From Enteropsectra breve (lineage: Eukaryota; Microsporidia): DNA of 38,144 nt. The stretch lies in assembly GCA_024243835.1 (NCBI GenBank), contig JALPMN010000628.1:1-38144 (forward strand). The letters run 5' to 3'. The translations under genes were made by a program, and so were the position numbers. The notes under the pieces are model-generated. The model saw nothing but the letters and a program-made list of their open reading frames with translations, did no database searches and had not been told where the DNA came from. Below are positions 8,901 to 17,898 of this stretch, in pieces; position 1 is the stretch's first letter; each line of letters starts with the position of its first letter.

Positions 8901-10156
8901 CACTCGAAATATTTGGTGGTATTAAACGTATATTGCAGCATACCATGTGGCACAGTTGTGGCTGTCCTGATACTTTGAATGACAAAAAATACATATTTGG
9001 AGTAAATGATGAATGCTCTTTTTCAAATTCTGTCTTTATCTCATGGTGGTCTCCTGCATTAAACACTCCTGAAAACTTTTTAAACGAACGGATTGTTATT
9101 GAAGGGACAGGCATATTCCTTAACGGGCATATTTCCACTCTCAAAGGCTTTTTCGAACACATTTTTAGAAATAACCTCTGGGAAATGATCGAAAGCTCAA
9201 TAATAACGGATTTATATCAGAGATGCTATGATAACTTTAAAATTGTCACTAAAAAATCATTAAGGCAATTTTTGAGTTCGCTTGAAGAAAGAAAAACAGC
9301 TATCTCTGTGCCACAAATATATTTTGAAATAGCATGGAGCTCCACTAAAGAACAAAATATGTTTAGTACTGCAAAAAAGATAAGCCAAAAATACAGCAAT
9401 ATTTTTACAGCAATTATCATGCTCGATATGCGCACAGGCACCTCCTTTGTCTATAGAAGCCGTGCAGATAGAGTGTTTATTCTGTCTGCATATGATATAA
9501 ACGATTTGATCCGCAATAATCGGATGATGCTAATGCTATCAGAAAGACTAAGGAGCTATTTTTTTCCAACAACAGCGACGGCCTCGTACGGCCTTGGGGC
9601 GCTTGAGAAATTAGAGGCTATCTGTGAGGTTTATAAAAACGAGGTCTATATCTTTTGTCCTAAAACTGGGAAGCTCATATGGACAGGCTTAAGCGCTAAA
9701 AAAATCACGCCAAATAAAAGTATAATGAATAAAAATACAAAAGAGTCAGGCATTGTGGCAGATATAAAAAAATCGCACATAAAAAGGCTATCTTTGCAAA
9801 TTCTTGGCCTTGCTATGAGGCACAGCATATCAAGGATAGGAATTGGAGCGCCCTACAAAGAGGCCCTAGAACTATTGGATGCAAAAAGCGGGAAATTGAG
9901 CGTGATTGAAATTCAGGATTGCCTGCATTTAAATAATTTTAAAAAAATCATCACCGTAGGGGAGCAGCAGTTTGTCTATAAAAATGATAAGTGGGAAAAG
10001 CAGTTTCGGCGTATAAAGTTGATATTGCGAGCACTGAAATATGGCAAAATAGATGCTTTGGTTGCAAAGTCTTTATACTACTACGAGAGCTTGAAAGATG
10101 AAGAAAGTTTATTGTGCCAAATTGAATGTGATCTGGAAATTTACAACAAGCTCTGA
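5942..10156 (+). CDS. PRP8: Pre-mRNA splicing factor Prp8, C-terminally truncated
   Basis: Prp8 is the U5 snRNP scaffold that holds the catalytic RNA core of the spliceosome. Matches to Prp8 run in the right order: YMPKALFYLFKTVPMPW near the start; LSTKEKKRCRLGETHRILAD; NNVGVLTGLYKHRYS; QLSKQRIESNSD; FNESWRCWKAG; the RT-palm block YIDPIVADYLISR with VVYKDMEV; KWNQLVCAYLFKFRETAD; MTARFPDVMFYGPRELGCLG; the endonuclease-like block with ISWWSPALNTPE and EGTGIFLNGHISTLK; then an RNase H-like domain from about residue 1120. The last matched block is RRIKLILRALKYG, and the protein ends about 45 residues later. The Jab1/MPN domain is absent, and the N-terminal third is much shortened, giving 1404 residues against about 2300 in yeast and man. 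I chose the ATG at 5942. Its first 26 residues are hydrophobic and match nothing in Prp8, so 6020 (MNGNNRDYSD) is a serious alternative. Confidence 0.9.
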   Translation: MGPIFVATCSNMFFLLFVYFEPISWHMNGNNRDYSDTIEKILSTRNNELEDIVYMPKALFYLFKTVPMPWQHRKFIEIKKYQNNIFAVDKYKLSHAQFRQRLRAGKSLLSLEQKDETVENSDGYSKYCNAAPLDRLRILFASEEAKYKESAIIRDHTRNRHTNISRTLSTYLRQNAGKTHPSVMGGICKLRAGKQPSVRKRRNKRVPFARKMKGRGSPAQSFKCEWVFAASIILYKYRSMLNKFILQRYMGLISISEDYKIHYERKLSTKEKKRCRLGETHRILADLLRIISLIVESVVKMKFHVISENDNFNNLNYILNNVGVLTGLYKHRYSIKKYVVRCKKISKQKRCWVFSWKIWVCAFGGLATRMERNLKALCRRIKYGRPGAEKQLSKQRIESNSDINTKQYLTAQDGFSKKFLHHFNESWRCWKAGLVYTSGVDAIDDIINKHLAAKIQEYKISSVSGKQSLNKISLKRLNAKKLRLWLHCENEKQIDSLNSTPHLSPQSMGPLQEVLCRLQEKKHDLNILRKTAPTLSCDLFQRHAKIAFPDVSSFKLYQKTMNSLAVKECKAVREFLKHANHKQRFQNMKDSICCKRMFQPFVLKSKALLNLCPVFIGDIEDKTVDSFLSCFLWEKAHQAGIIPDYFVSAGTSEIASVLKIADCLIMMGKRHFHAYKMDEISSSINLTLLSHVLKKYIDPIVADYLISRINTKVVYKDMEVINIVGVPRRIEFYDFIEMLLGVVFAAAHLPREQIVCAYKNEIFVAPGLVEGSIPKSVFLSNATRADYSMEEFVIDGFNISIGDKWTQNCFKTKISTNHSRFIAISPSTDAITKFKSDAQELCIKGSEEQFTRLVDKWNQLVCAYLFKFRETADTKSLVENEYKILNVIRAKIGTKMTARFPDVMFYGPRELGCLGMLSLRDAVKISSQKKVNINFKRFVIPWQSCSHGQSTKSNEHSSNNAHSSDKYIHPALERRFVGGFEFHRYNPLEIFGGIKRILQHTMWHSCGCPDTLNDKKYIFGVNDECSFSNSVFISWWSPALNTPENFLNERIVIEGTGIFLNGHISTLKGFFEHIFRNNLWEMIESSIITDLYQRCYDNFKIVTKKSLRQFLSSLEERKTAISVPQIYFEIAWSSTKEQNMFSTAKKISQKYSNIFTAIIMLDMRTGTSFVYRSRADRVFILSAYDINDLIRNNRMMLMLSERLRSYFFPTTATASYGLGALEKLEAICEVYKNEVYIFCPKTGKLIWTGLSAKKITPNKSIMNKNTKESGIVADIKKSHIKRLSLQILGLAMRHSISRIGIGAPYKEALELLDAKSGKLSVIEIQDCLHLNNFKKIITVGEQQFVYKNDKWEKQFRRIKLILRALKYGKIDALVAKSLYYYESLKDEESLLCQIECDLEIYNKL

Positions 10157-10981
10157 GATGTTTTCATAACTCTTTACGTTTACTTCTATTCAAGAAAATT
10201 TGCAACTATCGCGTTAAAGTAGTGTAAGGCTTCGTGATATCCGGAAAATATACCAGCAATCGATTCATAGCTTCATAAAACCACCATTTTAATGATTAAT
10301 GATAATGCACAAACATTCTTGATATGACTTGCTCTGATTTAAGACTGATTACATTCCCGTTTATTCACATGTAAAATGGAGATATAAAGAAAATCTCCGC
10401 ATATCTATGCTATTTAATGGCTTGATTTTTATTTATTTAGTCGTATTATCTCAGCATATGCCTTCTAAGATGTTTTCCTTCCCTAAATATTATAGTCTCT
10501 TAAGTGCAGCTAAGGATGTGAATAAAGTGGAACACTCAACTCGAAAAAATATTAAATTATATCACTATTTCTTTTCAATTTAATAAGCATGTTGTTAGCT
10601 GAAAGTTGTATTTTGACCTCACTCTTGTTTGCTCTATCGTCTGCAGCTTCAGATTTGTAAAAGTATAATATTCCAGAAGTAAGGCATTATTTTGCAACTT
10701 TAAGAAAGATTAGAATATTTTAAGGGCTAAAAATAGACAAAAGACACTTATTCTCGACCTAACAACCAGTTAGAAGCAAAATTTGCCTATTATGGTAAAA
10801 AGTTTACGGTGCTGGCAGCAGAAGGACATGAGCGTTGAAGAATGCATATAGTTATTCTTAGCATATTAATTGTAGTTAGCTATCAGTAAAAGTATGACAT
10901 GGATTTTCCGACATTCTCCACATAAATCCTTTAAATTATTTCAAAAATCTTTTAAAAAATAGACAGCATAAAAGTCCCCTT
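10157..10981. other. Intergenic between Prp8 and MSH6
   Basis: About 825 bp on the shared + orientation. I looked here for a displaced Jab1/MPN domain of Prp8 and found none: all frames are broken by frequent stops. The last 40 bp form the MSH6 start region. Confidence 0.65.
10942..10981 (+). promoter_or_regulatory. A/T element plus CCCC start signal of MSH6
   Basis: A/T-rich tract (CAAAAATCTTTTAAAAAAT) followed by AAAGTCCCCTT directly before the ATG at 10982. Confidence 0.55.
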
Positions 10982-13900
10982 ATGACAAAAAGAACTTTGA
11001 TGGATTATTTCTCACAAAAAGGAAAAACTGAAAAAGAAGAATCAGCGAGCAACGAACTGAATGTTTCGAGCATGGCAGAGTCACCTGTGAATGGCCACCA
11101 GGATGATTTCAGCGAAGAGCAAAATCTGAGCTCCTTAAGCATAGATAATGTAGTTTTGGGCAAAAGCTGGCCCAGTATGTTTCAAAATCTCAAAGGCGAT
11201 GGTAAGGGTCCTACAGGTAGTGTAAATGCAGAAAGCACAGATCCTTTGTGTGCAGGACAAGAATACTGTGATGACACAGGTACCTCTCTGGCATTTGATA
11301 CCTTTACTGATAAAACAGAGAATGGAGAACGGTATTCCTTTCTACTTGATGTAAAGGATAAGAATAAGATACGCCGCGGAGAGCCTGGATATGACCCGTC
11401 AACTCTCTACATCCCTGAGGAGACTTTTAAAACATTTACACCATTTGAAAAGCAATTTTGGAATATCAAGAAAGAATACTTTGATATAGTGATATGCTTC
11501 AAGAAAGGCAAGTTTTATGAGCTGTATGAAGATGATGCTGATATAATGGCCCGCTTGTTTGATTTCAAGGTATCCGGACGGGTGAACATGCGAATGGCGG
11601 GCTTTCCCGTCCAGAACATTGACACGTGGGTTTCTAAGCTTCTTGCACATGGATACAAAGTAGGCAGAGTAGATCAGACTGAAAATATGCTCGGGAAGAA
11701 AATAAGGGAAAAGGAAATGAAGGAAATGGCGGCACACCAAGAGTCTTCTAAAATAATCGAGCGTGAGCTAAAGGAGATTCTGACGATAGGAACAATCTAC
11801 AATGATGCGCACATGCCAAATGCGTTGTCCGTGCATATAGCAGCCGTGTCCAAATGTGATTTGTGCCCAGAGAGTGAGCATAGAAATAGCACTGACAGTT
11901 TAAGTGGTGCAAATGAAATGTGCGCTGACGGCGATGAACACACAAAGCGGCGCAGACAGCAGAATTCCTGCTGCACTAAGCCAAACCACTACGGTGTTTT
12001 GCTATACGATGCCTGTTCAAACAAACTTTATAAAAAAATAGTTTGTGATTCTTTCGACCTGAACAATCTCCGCACGATATTCATACAAAATAATGTAAAG
12101 GAGGTTATCTCTGATACTGCGCTTGATTTTTGTCAGTACAGCAGACCAGATAGCAGACCAATAGTAAGTGAACGAAAGTACGATATGCCCTCTGCTTGTC
12201 TGCACAGGAGCTATGCATACCTCTTTAATTATATGCTTGGACTCTGCAGGCACCGCTCTCTGGAAATGGCGCAGCTTGGAGAGCTTGAGGTTGGCACAGT
12301 AATGTCATTGGACGGATCAACACTGTCTAACTTGGATGTGCTTGTGAATAACTACGATGGAACCGAAGAATTCAGTTTGTATAAAAAAATAAATCACTGC
12401 ACAACACCGTTTGGCAAGCGGTTGCTCAAGAAGTGGCTAATTAATCCACTCACACAAATCGAGCAAATCCTTAAGAGGCGGATCGACTCTGAAATAATAA
12501 AAAATATGGACACAGGCAAAATGGAACTGCTTTTTGGGCAAATTGGCGATGCTGAGAGATATCTGGGACGCTTGATGAACTTAAACTCCAGTATTTCAGA
12601 ACTAAATCTTGTTCTTTCGTCCATCGGCAAATGCTCAGAACTATTCGCAGAGTTTTCATCCAGAATAGAAGCACTTGATAAATGCAGCATTGAACTTCCT
12701 GAATTCTCTGCATCTGAAGATAATCTTGCCTCTCTGGTCGAGAAAGATTCACATGTATTCAAGCTAATTCAAGAATATCACAAAACTAAAAAAATATCAT
12801 GTGAATACGCCCTGTTAAAAGATACAGAGCATTACCACAGGGAGCTGAAAACATTCATTGCTCTTTTCAGTGCCAAATATTCTTTTACGGGAAAAACAAT
12901 ATATCCGATTGATAAAACAGATAAAATATACCGGCTAAGTGAAAACAAAATTAAAATTGAAAAGGACCTGGAGGACTACTTGAACAAGATAAAAAATAAG
13001 CTAAACTGTACAAACATATGCTATAAAAGCATCAATAACGATCTTTATCAGCTCGAAGTACCTGAGGGCCTGGATATGCCTGACTCGTTCTACATAGTTT
13101 CTGCCACTAAGGCACTACGCAGATATTATTCAGTGGAACTCAAAGCAAAAGTGGATGAATATCTGGAAAATGAAGAACGAATCTTTCAGGCCCAGGAACT
13201 GGTGCTCCAGAATGCAGTTGACTTTTTCAAACCGCACGGGCCCATGCTCTTTGGGTCAATCGCGCATGCAGCACATCTCGACTGCTGTCTATCATTTTGT
13301 AAGTTTAATGTGGCAAATGAGTGCGTCTATCCAACGTTTATTGGATGTGAGTCTTCAGAAGAACGCCTGTCTATCGAGGGAATGAGAAATCCTATTTACC
13401 CGAAGCATATAAAGAATGATTTTATCCCTGAAAGAAGGGTATCACTGCTTACAGGGCCAAACATGGGTGGAAAGTCTACCTTTTTGCGGGGCGTCTGTCT
13501 GAACATTATTTTGTCGCAGATGGGGATGGGTGTCACCTGCAGTACAATGAAGCTACCAATCTTTGACAGAATTTTCACACGTATCGGCGCTTCAGACTCG
13601 TTGGCCCGTGGAGAGTCCACATTTATGAGGGAACTGACTGAGGTCTCTACCATACTGAGCCAAAGCACCGAACGAAGCTTTGTTATCATGGATGAGTTGG
13701 GAAGAGGAACATCTACAAGGGATGGTACAGCCATAGCATATGCTGTTCTGAACTACATAAACAAGATTGGCTGCTACTCGCTGTTCACAACACACTACCA
13801 TTCGTTGGTCGAAGAATACCACGATGCTGATAAGCTTCATGTGACATGCATCGTAGAAAATGATGATATTGTATTTTTATATAAAATAAAGGCCGGAGTG

Positions 13901-14014
13901 TGTACTCAGTCGCATGGCATTTATATTGCTCGCATTGCAGGCCTTCCTCCAAGTATAATAACAAGAGCTAAAGAGATTCGTAAAGGAATTCTGGAAAATG
14001 AGAAGCTTAATTAA
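10982..14014 (+). CDS. MSH6: DNA mismatch repair protein Msh6
   Basis: Msh6 pairs with Msh2 to form MutS-alpha, which finds base-base mismatches and small loops. The 1010-residue protein (yeast Msh6 is about 1240) begins with KRTLMDYF at 3-10, which resembles a PCNA-binding box with the usual Gln replaced by Lys, and a disordered acidic region to about 135. The mismatch-binding domain follows (GYDPSTLYIPE, then KKGKFYELYEDDA). The wedge Phe178 and Glu180 of the F-x-E motif are intact, which separates Msh6 from Msh2. Core and clamp follow. The ATPase has Walker A TGPNMGGKST at 824-833 and Walker B DELGRGTSTRDG with D904-E905, and the C-terminal helix-turn-helix region keeps the SHGIYIARIAGLP block. 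An insertion rich in polar residues lies between the connector parts (about 300-335). The partner MSH2 is not in the window. Confidence 0.95.
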   Translation: MTKRTLMDYFSQKGKTEKEESASNELNVSSMAESPVNGHQDDFSEEQNLSSLSIDNVVLGKSWPSMFQNLKGDGKGPTGSVNAESTDPLCAGQEYCDDTGTSLAFDTFTDKTENGERYSFLLDVKDKNKIRRGEPGYDPSTLYIPEETFKTFTPFEKQFWNIKKEYFDIVICFKKGKFYELYEDDADIMARLFDFKVSGRVNMRMAGFPVQNIDTWVSKLLAHGYKVGRVDQTENMLGKKIREKEMKEMAAHQESSKIIERELKEILTIGTIYNDAHMPNALSVHIAAVSKCDLCPESEHRNSTDSLSGANEMCADGDEHTKRRRQQNSCCTKPNHYGVLLYDACSNKLYKKIVCDSFDLNNLRTIFIQNNVKEVISDTALDFCQYSRPDSRPIVSERKYDMPSACLHRSYAYLFNYMLGLCRHRSLEMAQLGELEVGTVMSLDGSTLSNLDVLVNNYDGTEEFSLYKKINHCTTPFGKRLLKKWLINPLTQIEQILKRRIDSEIIKNMDTGKMELLFGQIGDAERYLGRLMNLNSSISELNLVLSSIGKCSELFAEFSSRIEALDKCSIELPEFSASEDNLASLVEKDSHVFKLIQEYHKTKKISCEYALLKDTEHYHRELKTFIALFSAKYSFTGKTIYPIDKTDKIYRLSENKIKIEKDLEDYLNKIKNKLNCTNICYKSINNDLYQLEVPEGLDMPDSFYIVSATKALRRYYSVELKAKVDEYLENEERIFQAQELVLQNAVDFFKPHGPMLFGSIAHAAHLDCCLSFCKFNVANECVYPTFIGCESSEERLSIEGMRNPIYPKHIKNDFIPERRVSLLTGPNMGGKSTFLRGVCLNIILSQMGMGVTCSTMKLPIFDRIFTRIGASDSLARGESTFMRELTEVSTILSQSTERSFVIMDELGRGTSTRDGTAIAYAVLNYINKIGCYSLFTTHYHSLVEEYHDADKLHVTCIVENDDIVFLYKIKAGVCTQSHGIYIARIAGLPPSIITRAKEIRKGILENEKLN

Positions 14015-14938
14015 ATTTTAAAGTATTTTAATAGACTGTTTAAACTGAAAATATTATATCTTAACACTTGCTTTAACCTACGTGATTATGAACTTAAAGA
14101 ATCATTATTAACTTCAAAACATGAAGCGTACTTACATTATTCGTGGCATAAACAAAGCAATATAAATGTTTTATAGGCTCATGGTTTTATAGATTTGGCG
14201 ACCTAAATGCTGTCTGTTGTATATTCATAAATATACATAGATTTTATTTTGATCTGATACTATGTAAGATCAAATATTTAACGAAACTTCTTGTTTTATC
14301 ATAGATAGAAAAAAGAAGAACAATTTAGCTAAATCTCTTTATGACACGCCGTGTTAAACAACTCTGTCTATTACTTCAACTATATCTTTTAATAAGATTA
14401 TTTGTATAAAGCACATATGCGGGCATATTATCAGGAATCTTATTCGTCGTAGTGAAGGAATATATTTTCCTGCCTGCAGAACTGCAAAAATCGTTCTAAT
14501 AGAGAAAAAGAAATGGCTGTTGTTCCAGTATTAACGATGCTCCTTCGTCTCTGAAAGATAAATAATCTATATCAATGGGCCTAACATATCTGTTGTCAGG
14601 TTTTATTATTTGGCAGCTCTTAGAACTAGAGTAAAAGCAAAGTTACAAAAAAAGAAAATATGAGCATGCAAGTATTTTGATGCACAGCGGTTCTTTAATA
14701 ATACCAAACTAACTAATTCACTGCGCTGTAGCATAATGGGTTGGTTTTAATCTCAGACCCTACGCCTCTCTTGCTGGGAGCAATTGCATAAAAATATAAA
14801 AGTTAAGTCCAAGCTTAAGTTGCTCTGCATAAACTTCGGATAGTATATCACACAGAGCCCGAGATATTAAATGCTTCTCTGCAGAATTTTAATATAAAAC
14901 TAAATATCTGCGGAATATGTATTCCTTGTTTTTGAATT
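14015..14938. other. Intergenic downstream of MSH6
   Basis: About 920 bp with no frame I can support. A segment near 14725-14760 resembles an internal Pol III A box but has no B box (see rejected items). Confidence 0.55.
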
Positions 14939-14963
14939 AAAAAATCGGCGTTATTTACCCTTA
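14939..14963 (+). promoter_or_regulatory. A/T element plus CCC start signal of the 79-residue gene
   Basis: AAAAAATC followed by TTATTTACCCTTA directly before ATG at 14964. This matches the signal at CCT7 and the acyl-CoA synthetase and is the main support for the small gene. Confidence 0.55.
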
Positions 14964-15203
14964 ATGTCGCTACCAGGGCCAGACCACGATAAATTAGAAA
15001 AGAGAAAGATCACTACCTTCATTTCTCCTTCTAGAGTTGCAGCGATGACTCCAATTTCACATGCGTTGAAAAAGAGCAACAGCAATCTTGGCGTCTTTCT
15101 AGAAAATCTGGAGGCCCTTAACAAATTTAAAAAGGGAATTAAAAATCTATCAACAAAAGCAAAAAAGGGGAAAGAAAATACAGCAGAGCCAAATATTAAA
15201 TAA
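14964..15203 (+). CDS. Small lysine-rich protein, unrecognised
   Basis: I do not recognise this 79-residue protein. It is basic (14 Lys), has no Cys, Trp or Tyr, no membrane segment and no signal peptide. Two Ser/Thr-Pro sites (ISPSR and MTPIS) lie in the first half, which could be kinase targets. The middle, LGVFLENLEALNKFKKGIKNL, could form an amphipathic helix, and the end is disordered and lysine-rich. I call it a gene because the ATG sits exactly behind a TTACCCTTA signal like those of larger genes here. It lies on the same strand as MSH6 and eIF2B-epsilon but is separated from both. A nuclear or nucleic-acid-binding role is only a guess. Confidence 0.6.
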   Translation: MSLPGPDHDKLEKRKITTFISPSRVAAMTPISHALKKSNSNLGVFLENLEALNKFKKGIKNLSTKAKKGKENTAEPNIK

Positions 15204-15648
15204 CTTGATGAACTGCTTTTAATATTTTCGGTCTGCTTAGAAGCTTAACGGTCAAAATTCCTTTCTTTTTGTTCGAATTGCTTAAACACTGTATTTTTTA
15301 GAATTAAACCAGAAAAAGTAATGTAGCTCTATGGCGTGAAATACGAACACCCTGGCAGTAGCAAACCAGTTTAAATAATGAGAATGCTTTAGGTCGTTGA
15401 CCATGCTTTTATAGTCAGTGCTAAGAGAGTTCAAGCGTAGCACAAGCGGAAACTCTATGCATTCAGAAGCCCTTAACAACAAGGCACTTACATTCAGCGC
15501 CCAAAATTATAAACAAAACATTTAGATTACTTTTGCTGCTGCAATACCAAGCTTCTGCAATGAAAAAATGTGAGTTATTATAGTCTTCACTTGCAAATCC
15601 CTGTTAATAATATGCCATGCCGGTTTAAGAATCGTTTGTATTTTACCC
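15204..15648. other. Intergenic with an ATG-less minus-strand open frame
   Basis: About 445 bp. The minus strand is open for about 73 codons (15282 to about 15500) without an ATG, and a GTAAGT lies at its upstream end. The plus strand shows only the eIF2B-epsilon start signal TTTTACCC at 15641-15648. Confidence 0.45.
15641..15648 (+). promoter_or_regulatory. CCC start signal of eIF2B-epsilon
   Basis: TTTTACCC abuts the ATG at 15649. A weaker A/T stretch (GGTTTAAGAATC) lies about 20 bp further upstream. Confidence 0.5.
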
Positions 15649-17244
15649 ATGGAACTCAATAGAGAATTTTTACATAACGCAGAAAAAAAAATTTTGTTGG
15701 TGTGTGATTATTATGAAACCGAGCAGATACCCAAACACATGCTGAAGGCCAAAGAAAGCCTAGCCATGTTTCCGGTTGCTAATGTTGTCCTCATTGAAAT
15801 CATGTTACTGAATTTTATGTCACAAAATTTCTTCAACGTAATTATCGCAGGGAGAAATATTGACGGCATAATATCCCACTTGAAAAAAAGAAGGCTGTTG
15901 AATAAGCTCAATATAAGAACGTTTCATTCAAGTGGAAATACATTTGGAGACATGATTCGTGAGATAGATCTCTGCAGGTACGACTTTAAGGAGCTTATCT
16001 ATGTTTTTGTGAACCACTTCACGAATATCTCACTGGCCAAGCTGCTGAAGAAACACCATAAACGCAAAGATCCCCTTGTTACTGTATATGCCTATCCGTA
16101 TGAAACAAACCACTACGAAACAAGCCTGTATGCGGTGTCAAATGAAAAGCTCGTGTTTTACGATAAAATACTTCTGGAAAAAATATACCTTCCTGAAATT
16201 AATGACTTGATGCAAAAGTATGATGGGATGTGCCTTTATATGGGATACTCGCGGCCCTCCTGTGGGGTATTGTCTAAGGACGCATTCGCAGTGTTTTCCG
16301 AGAATTTTGATTACAACAATATAGATGACTTTATAAAGGGTGTTCTGGCTTCTCAGCTATATGAGAATGATGTTGCACTCTTGACGCCGGAGCATTTCCT
16401 GAAAAATCTTAAGGATGAGGACATAAGCACCATTAACATTGAAAGCGATGATTTCTCGATTTATCGCCAGAGCTCGCCACGGGAAGAAGAGTTTTATGGT
16501 GTGGACATCATTACACTTTTGGACTACTACAAGCTAAATAAAGAGCTAGTAAAACGGGTTGAAGATTTGCACATGCTTTGTGGAGATGGCGAAAGCTTAC
16601 TGTTTAGTGCAGGCAGCTACTCTTGTGAGGAATGTGGCAACTCACCTGCGAAAGCCCCGGGCTCTCTTGTTTCAAATTGTATTATTTGGGACAAATGTAT
16701 TCTTGATGAGAAGTTTGATGACTGCATTGTGATTTCATCAGAGACAACGGTTAATATTTATCACCTAGAAGTAGAAAACGCAGAGAATGATTCTTTTGGT
16801 AATGAGAGCCAGGCCCAGAAGGGCGATTCTTTTTTTGATGACGTTACCTTGTATTTGCTTGGATACTCCAAAAGGCCTTGCGCCAGAATCGATTTGATTG
16901 AGGTATCGAAGCAGATAAATCTTCTGCGCATTGTCTGGAATGCGACGCGCAGTGAAACAATAGAAGCTTTTGCCTGTTTCTTTGCCAAAGTAGTTAGCAT
17001 ACAAATACTAGAAGCCTCCCTTGAAAAGGCGAGCATTTTCTTTGCAATTTTGCCACCGATGATGGATGAAGAATGGAGCGGAGATCTGCTGATGGATACA
17101 ATTTATGAAAATATATTAGACATCGAGCTTGGGACCAGGGCACAAATAATTTTCAACTACGGATATTTGCTGGTGAAGGCGGGAATAATTAAAAAGTCTG
17201 TAGTCAAGAAATACAGCAAAAAGTATAGTGAGGGCTCTCTTTAA
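15649..17244 (+). CDS. GCD6: Translation initiation factor eIF2B subunit epsilon (Gcd6)
   Basis: eIF2B-epsilon is the catalytic subunit of the exchange factor that reloads eIF2 with GTP. The N-terminal half matches its nucleotidyltransferase-like domain: MFPVANVVLIEIMLLNFM, the NIRTFHSSGNTFGDMIREID stretch, LIYVFVNHFTNISLAKLLKK, and the diagnostic SENFDYNNIDDFIKGVL near 217-233. The left-handed beta-helix that should follow is reduced to a few strands (about 320-370), with an unusual CEEC pair. The C-terminus (about 420-525) is a W2-type helical domain with INLLRIVWNATRSET, an acidic-aromatic MMDEEW and a basic end. That is the part that performs nucleotide exchange in yeast and man. At 531 residues it is about 180 shorter than the usual 710-720. 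Regulatory subunits are not in the window. Confidence 0.88.
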   Translation: MELNREFLHNAEKKILLVCDYYETEQIPKHMLKAKESLAMFPVANVVLIEIMLLNFMSQNFFNVIIAGRNIDGIISHLKKRRLLNKLNIRTFHSSGNTFGDMIREIDLCRYDFKELIYVFVNHFTNISLAKLLKKHHKRKDPLVTVYAYPYETNHYETSLYAVSNEKLVFYDKILLEKIYLPEINDLMQKYDGMCLYMGYSRPSCGVLSKDAFAVFSENFDYNNIDDFIKGVLASQLYENDVALLTPEHFLKNLKDEDISTINIESDDFSIYRQSSPREEEFYGVDIITLLDYYKLNKELVKRVEDLHMLCGDGESLLFSAGSYSCEECGNSPAKAPGSLVSNCIIWDKCILDEKFDDCIVISSETTVNIYHLEVENAENDSFGNESQAQKGDSFFDDVTLYLLGYSKRPCARIDLIEVSKQINLLRIVWNATRSETIEAFACFFAKVVSIQILEASLEKASIFFAILPPMMDEEWSGDLLMDTIYENILDIELGTRAQIIFNYGYLLVKAGIIKKSVVKKYSKKYSEGSL

Positions 17245-17898
17245 GCAGCAAATAGGCCCTGATGGTACCGCATATCAAAACTTAAGCACGATAATCACGC
17301 GAATACAGCCACCATAAAAATTTAAATAGAATTCCTTCCTGCACAGCAAAGAATAAAGTTTATTAGGAAATTTGAAGAAACCATTTTTATTTTTTGAAGA
17401 TGAGAATTTTTAAGCAAAGAAATAGCATTTTATGACCTTGGAGAGCCACCCTTAGATAACGACATAGTTTTTGTTAATTTGCGTCTTATATAACTTTTAT
17501 CTTCGTAGGCTAGTTATACAAAAGCTTAATCTTTAAATTACTGTTTGGTGAATAGTATTTTTCGGTGCTGGGATATTCAAACATTATGGCATGCAAGCAA
17601 TCTGAATACATCTCCAATACTGATATTGTATGCAGAGAAATGCGGCGCAGGCCCATGATTGCATTAAAAGAGACCCGCAAATAAGAGAATCAATGAATGT
17701 GTAAACTATCACCATGTAATTATAGTTTCATATACTTTAATGAAGCTCTCAGCTAAAGAGAAAAGGGAGTATTCAGATGCACAGCACTATGCCTTATTAA
17801 TGGAGCGATAGTCGCTGAATTCATTAGTGCAGCAAAAGAAACAGGATGAAAGCCTATTTATCTGCATTGGCACCACATTTTCTTCGACAGATACTCTA
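17245..17898. other. Intergenic, convergent spacer
   Basis: About 650 bp between the 3' ends of eIF2B-epsilon (+) and the 159-residue gene (-). No gene was seen. A short stretch near 17629-17690 weakly recalls U6 snRNA but lacks essential bases (see rejected items). Confidence 0.55.

Noticed and set aside
10157..10980. Possible displaced Jab1/MPN domain of Prp8 in the downstream spacer.
   Set aside because: No frame of useful length and no MPN-like motif in any of the six frames.
14725..14765. TAGCATAATGGGTT resembles a tRNA A box.
   Set aside because: No B box (GGTTCRANTCC type) lies at a proper distance, and no acceptor stem closes around it.
17629..17690. U6 snRNA-like stretch: GCAGAGA followed later by GACCCGCAAATAAGAGAATC, recalling the U6 ACAGAGA box and GACACGCAAATTCGTGAAGC.
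   Set aside because: The first base of the ACAGAGA box is changed, the invariant AGC triad is not present, no clear internal stem-loop forms, and there is no T-run terminator. The resemblance is probably chance. A covariance-model search for U6 would settle it.
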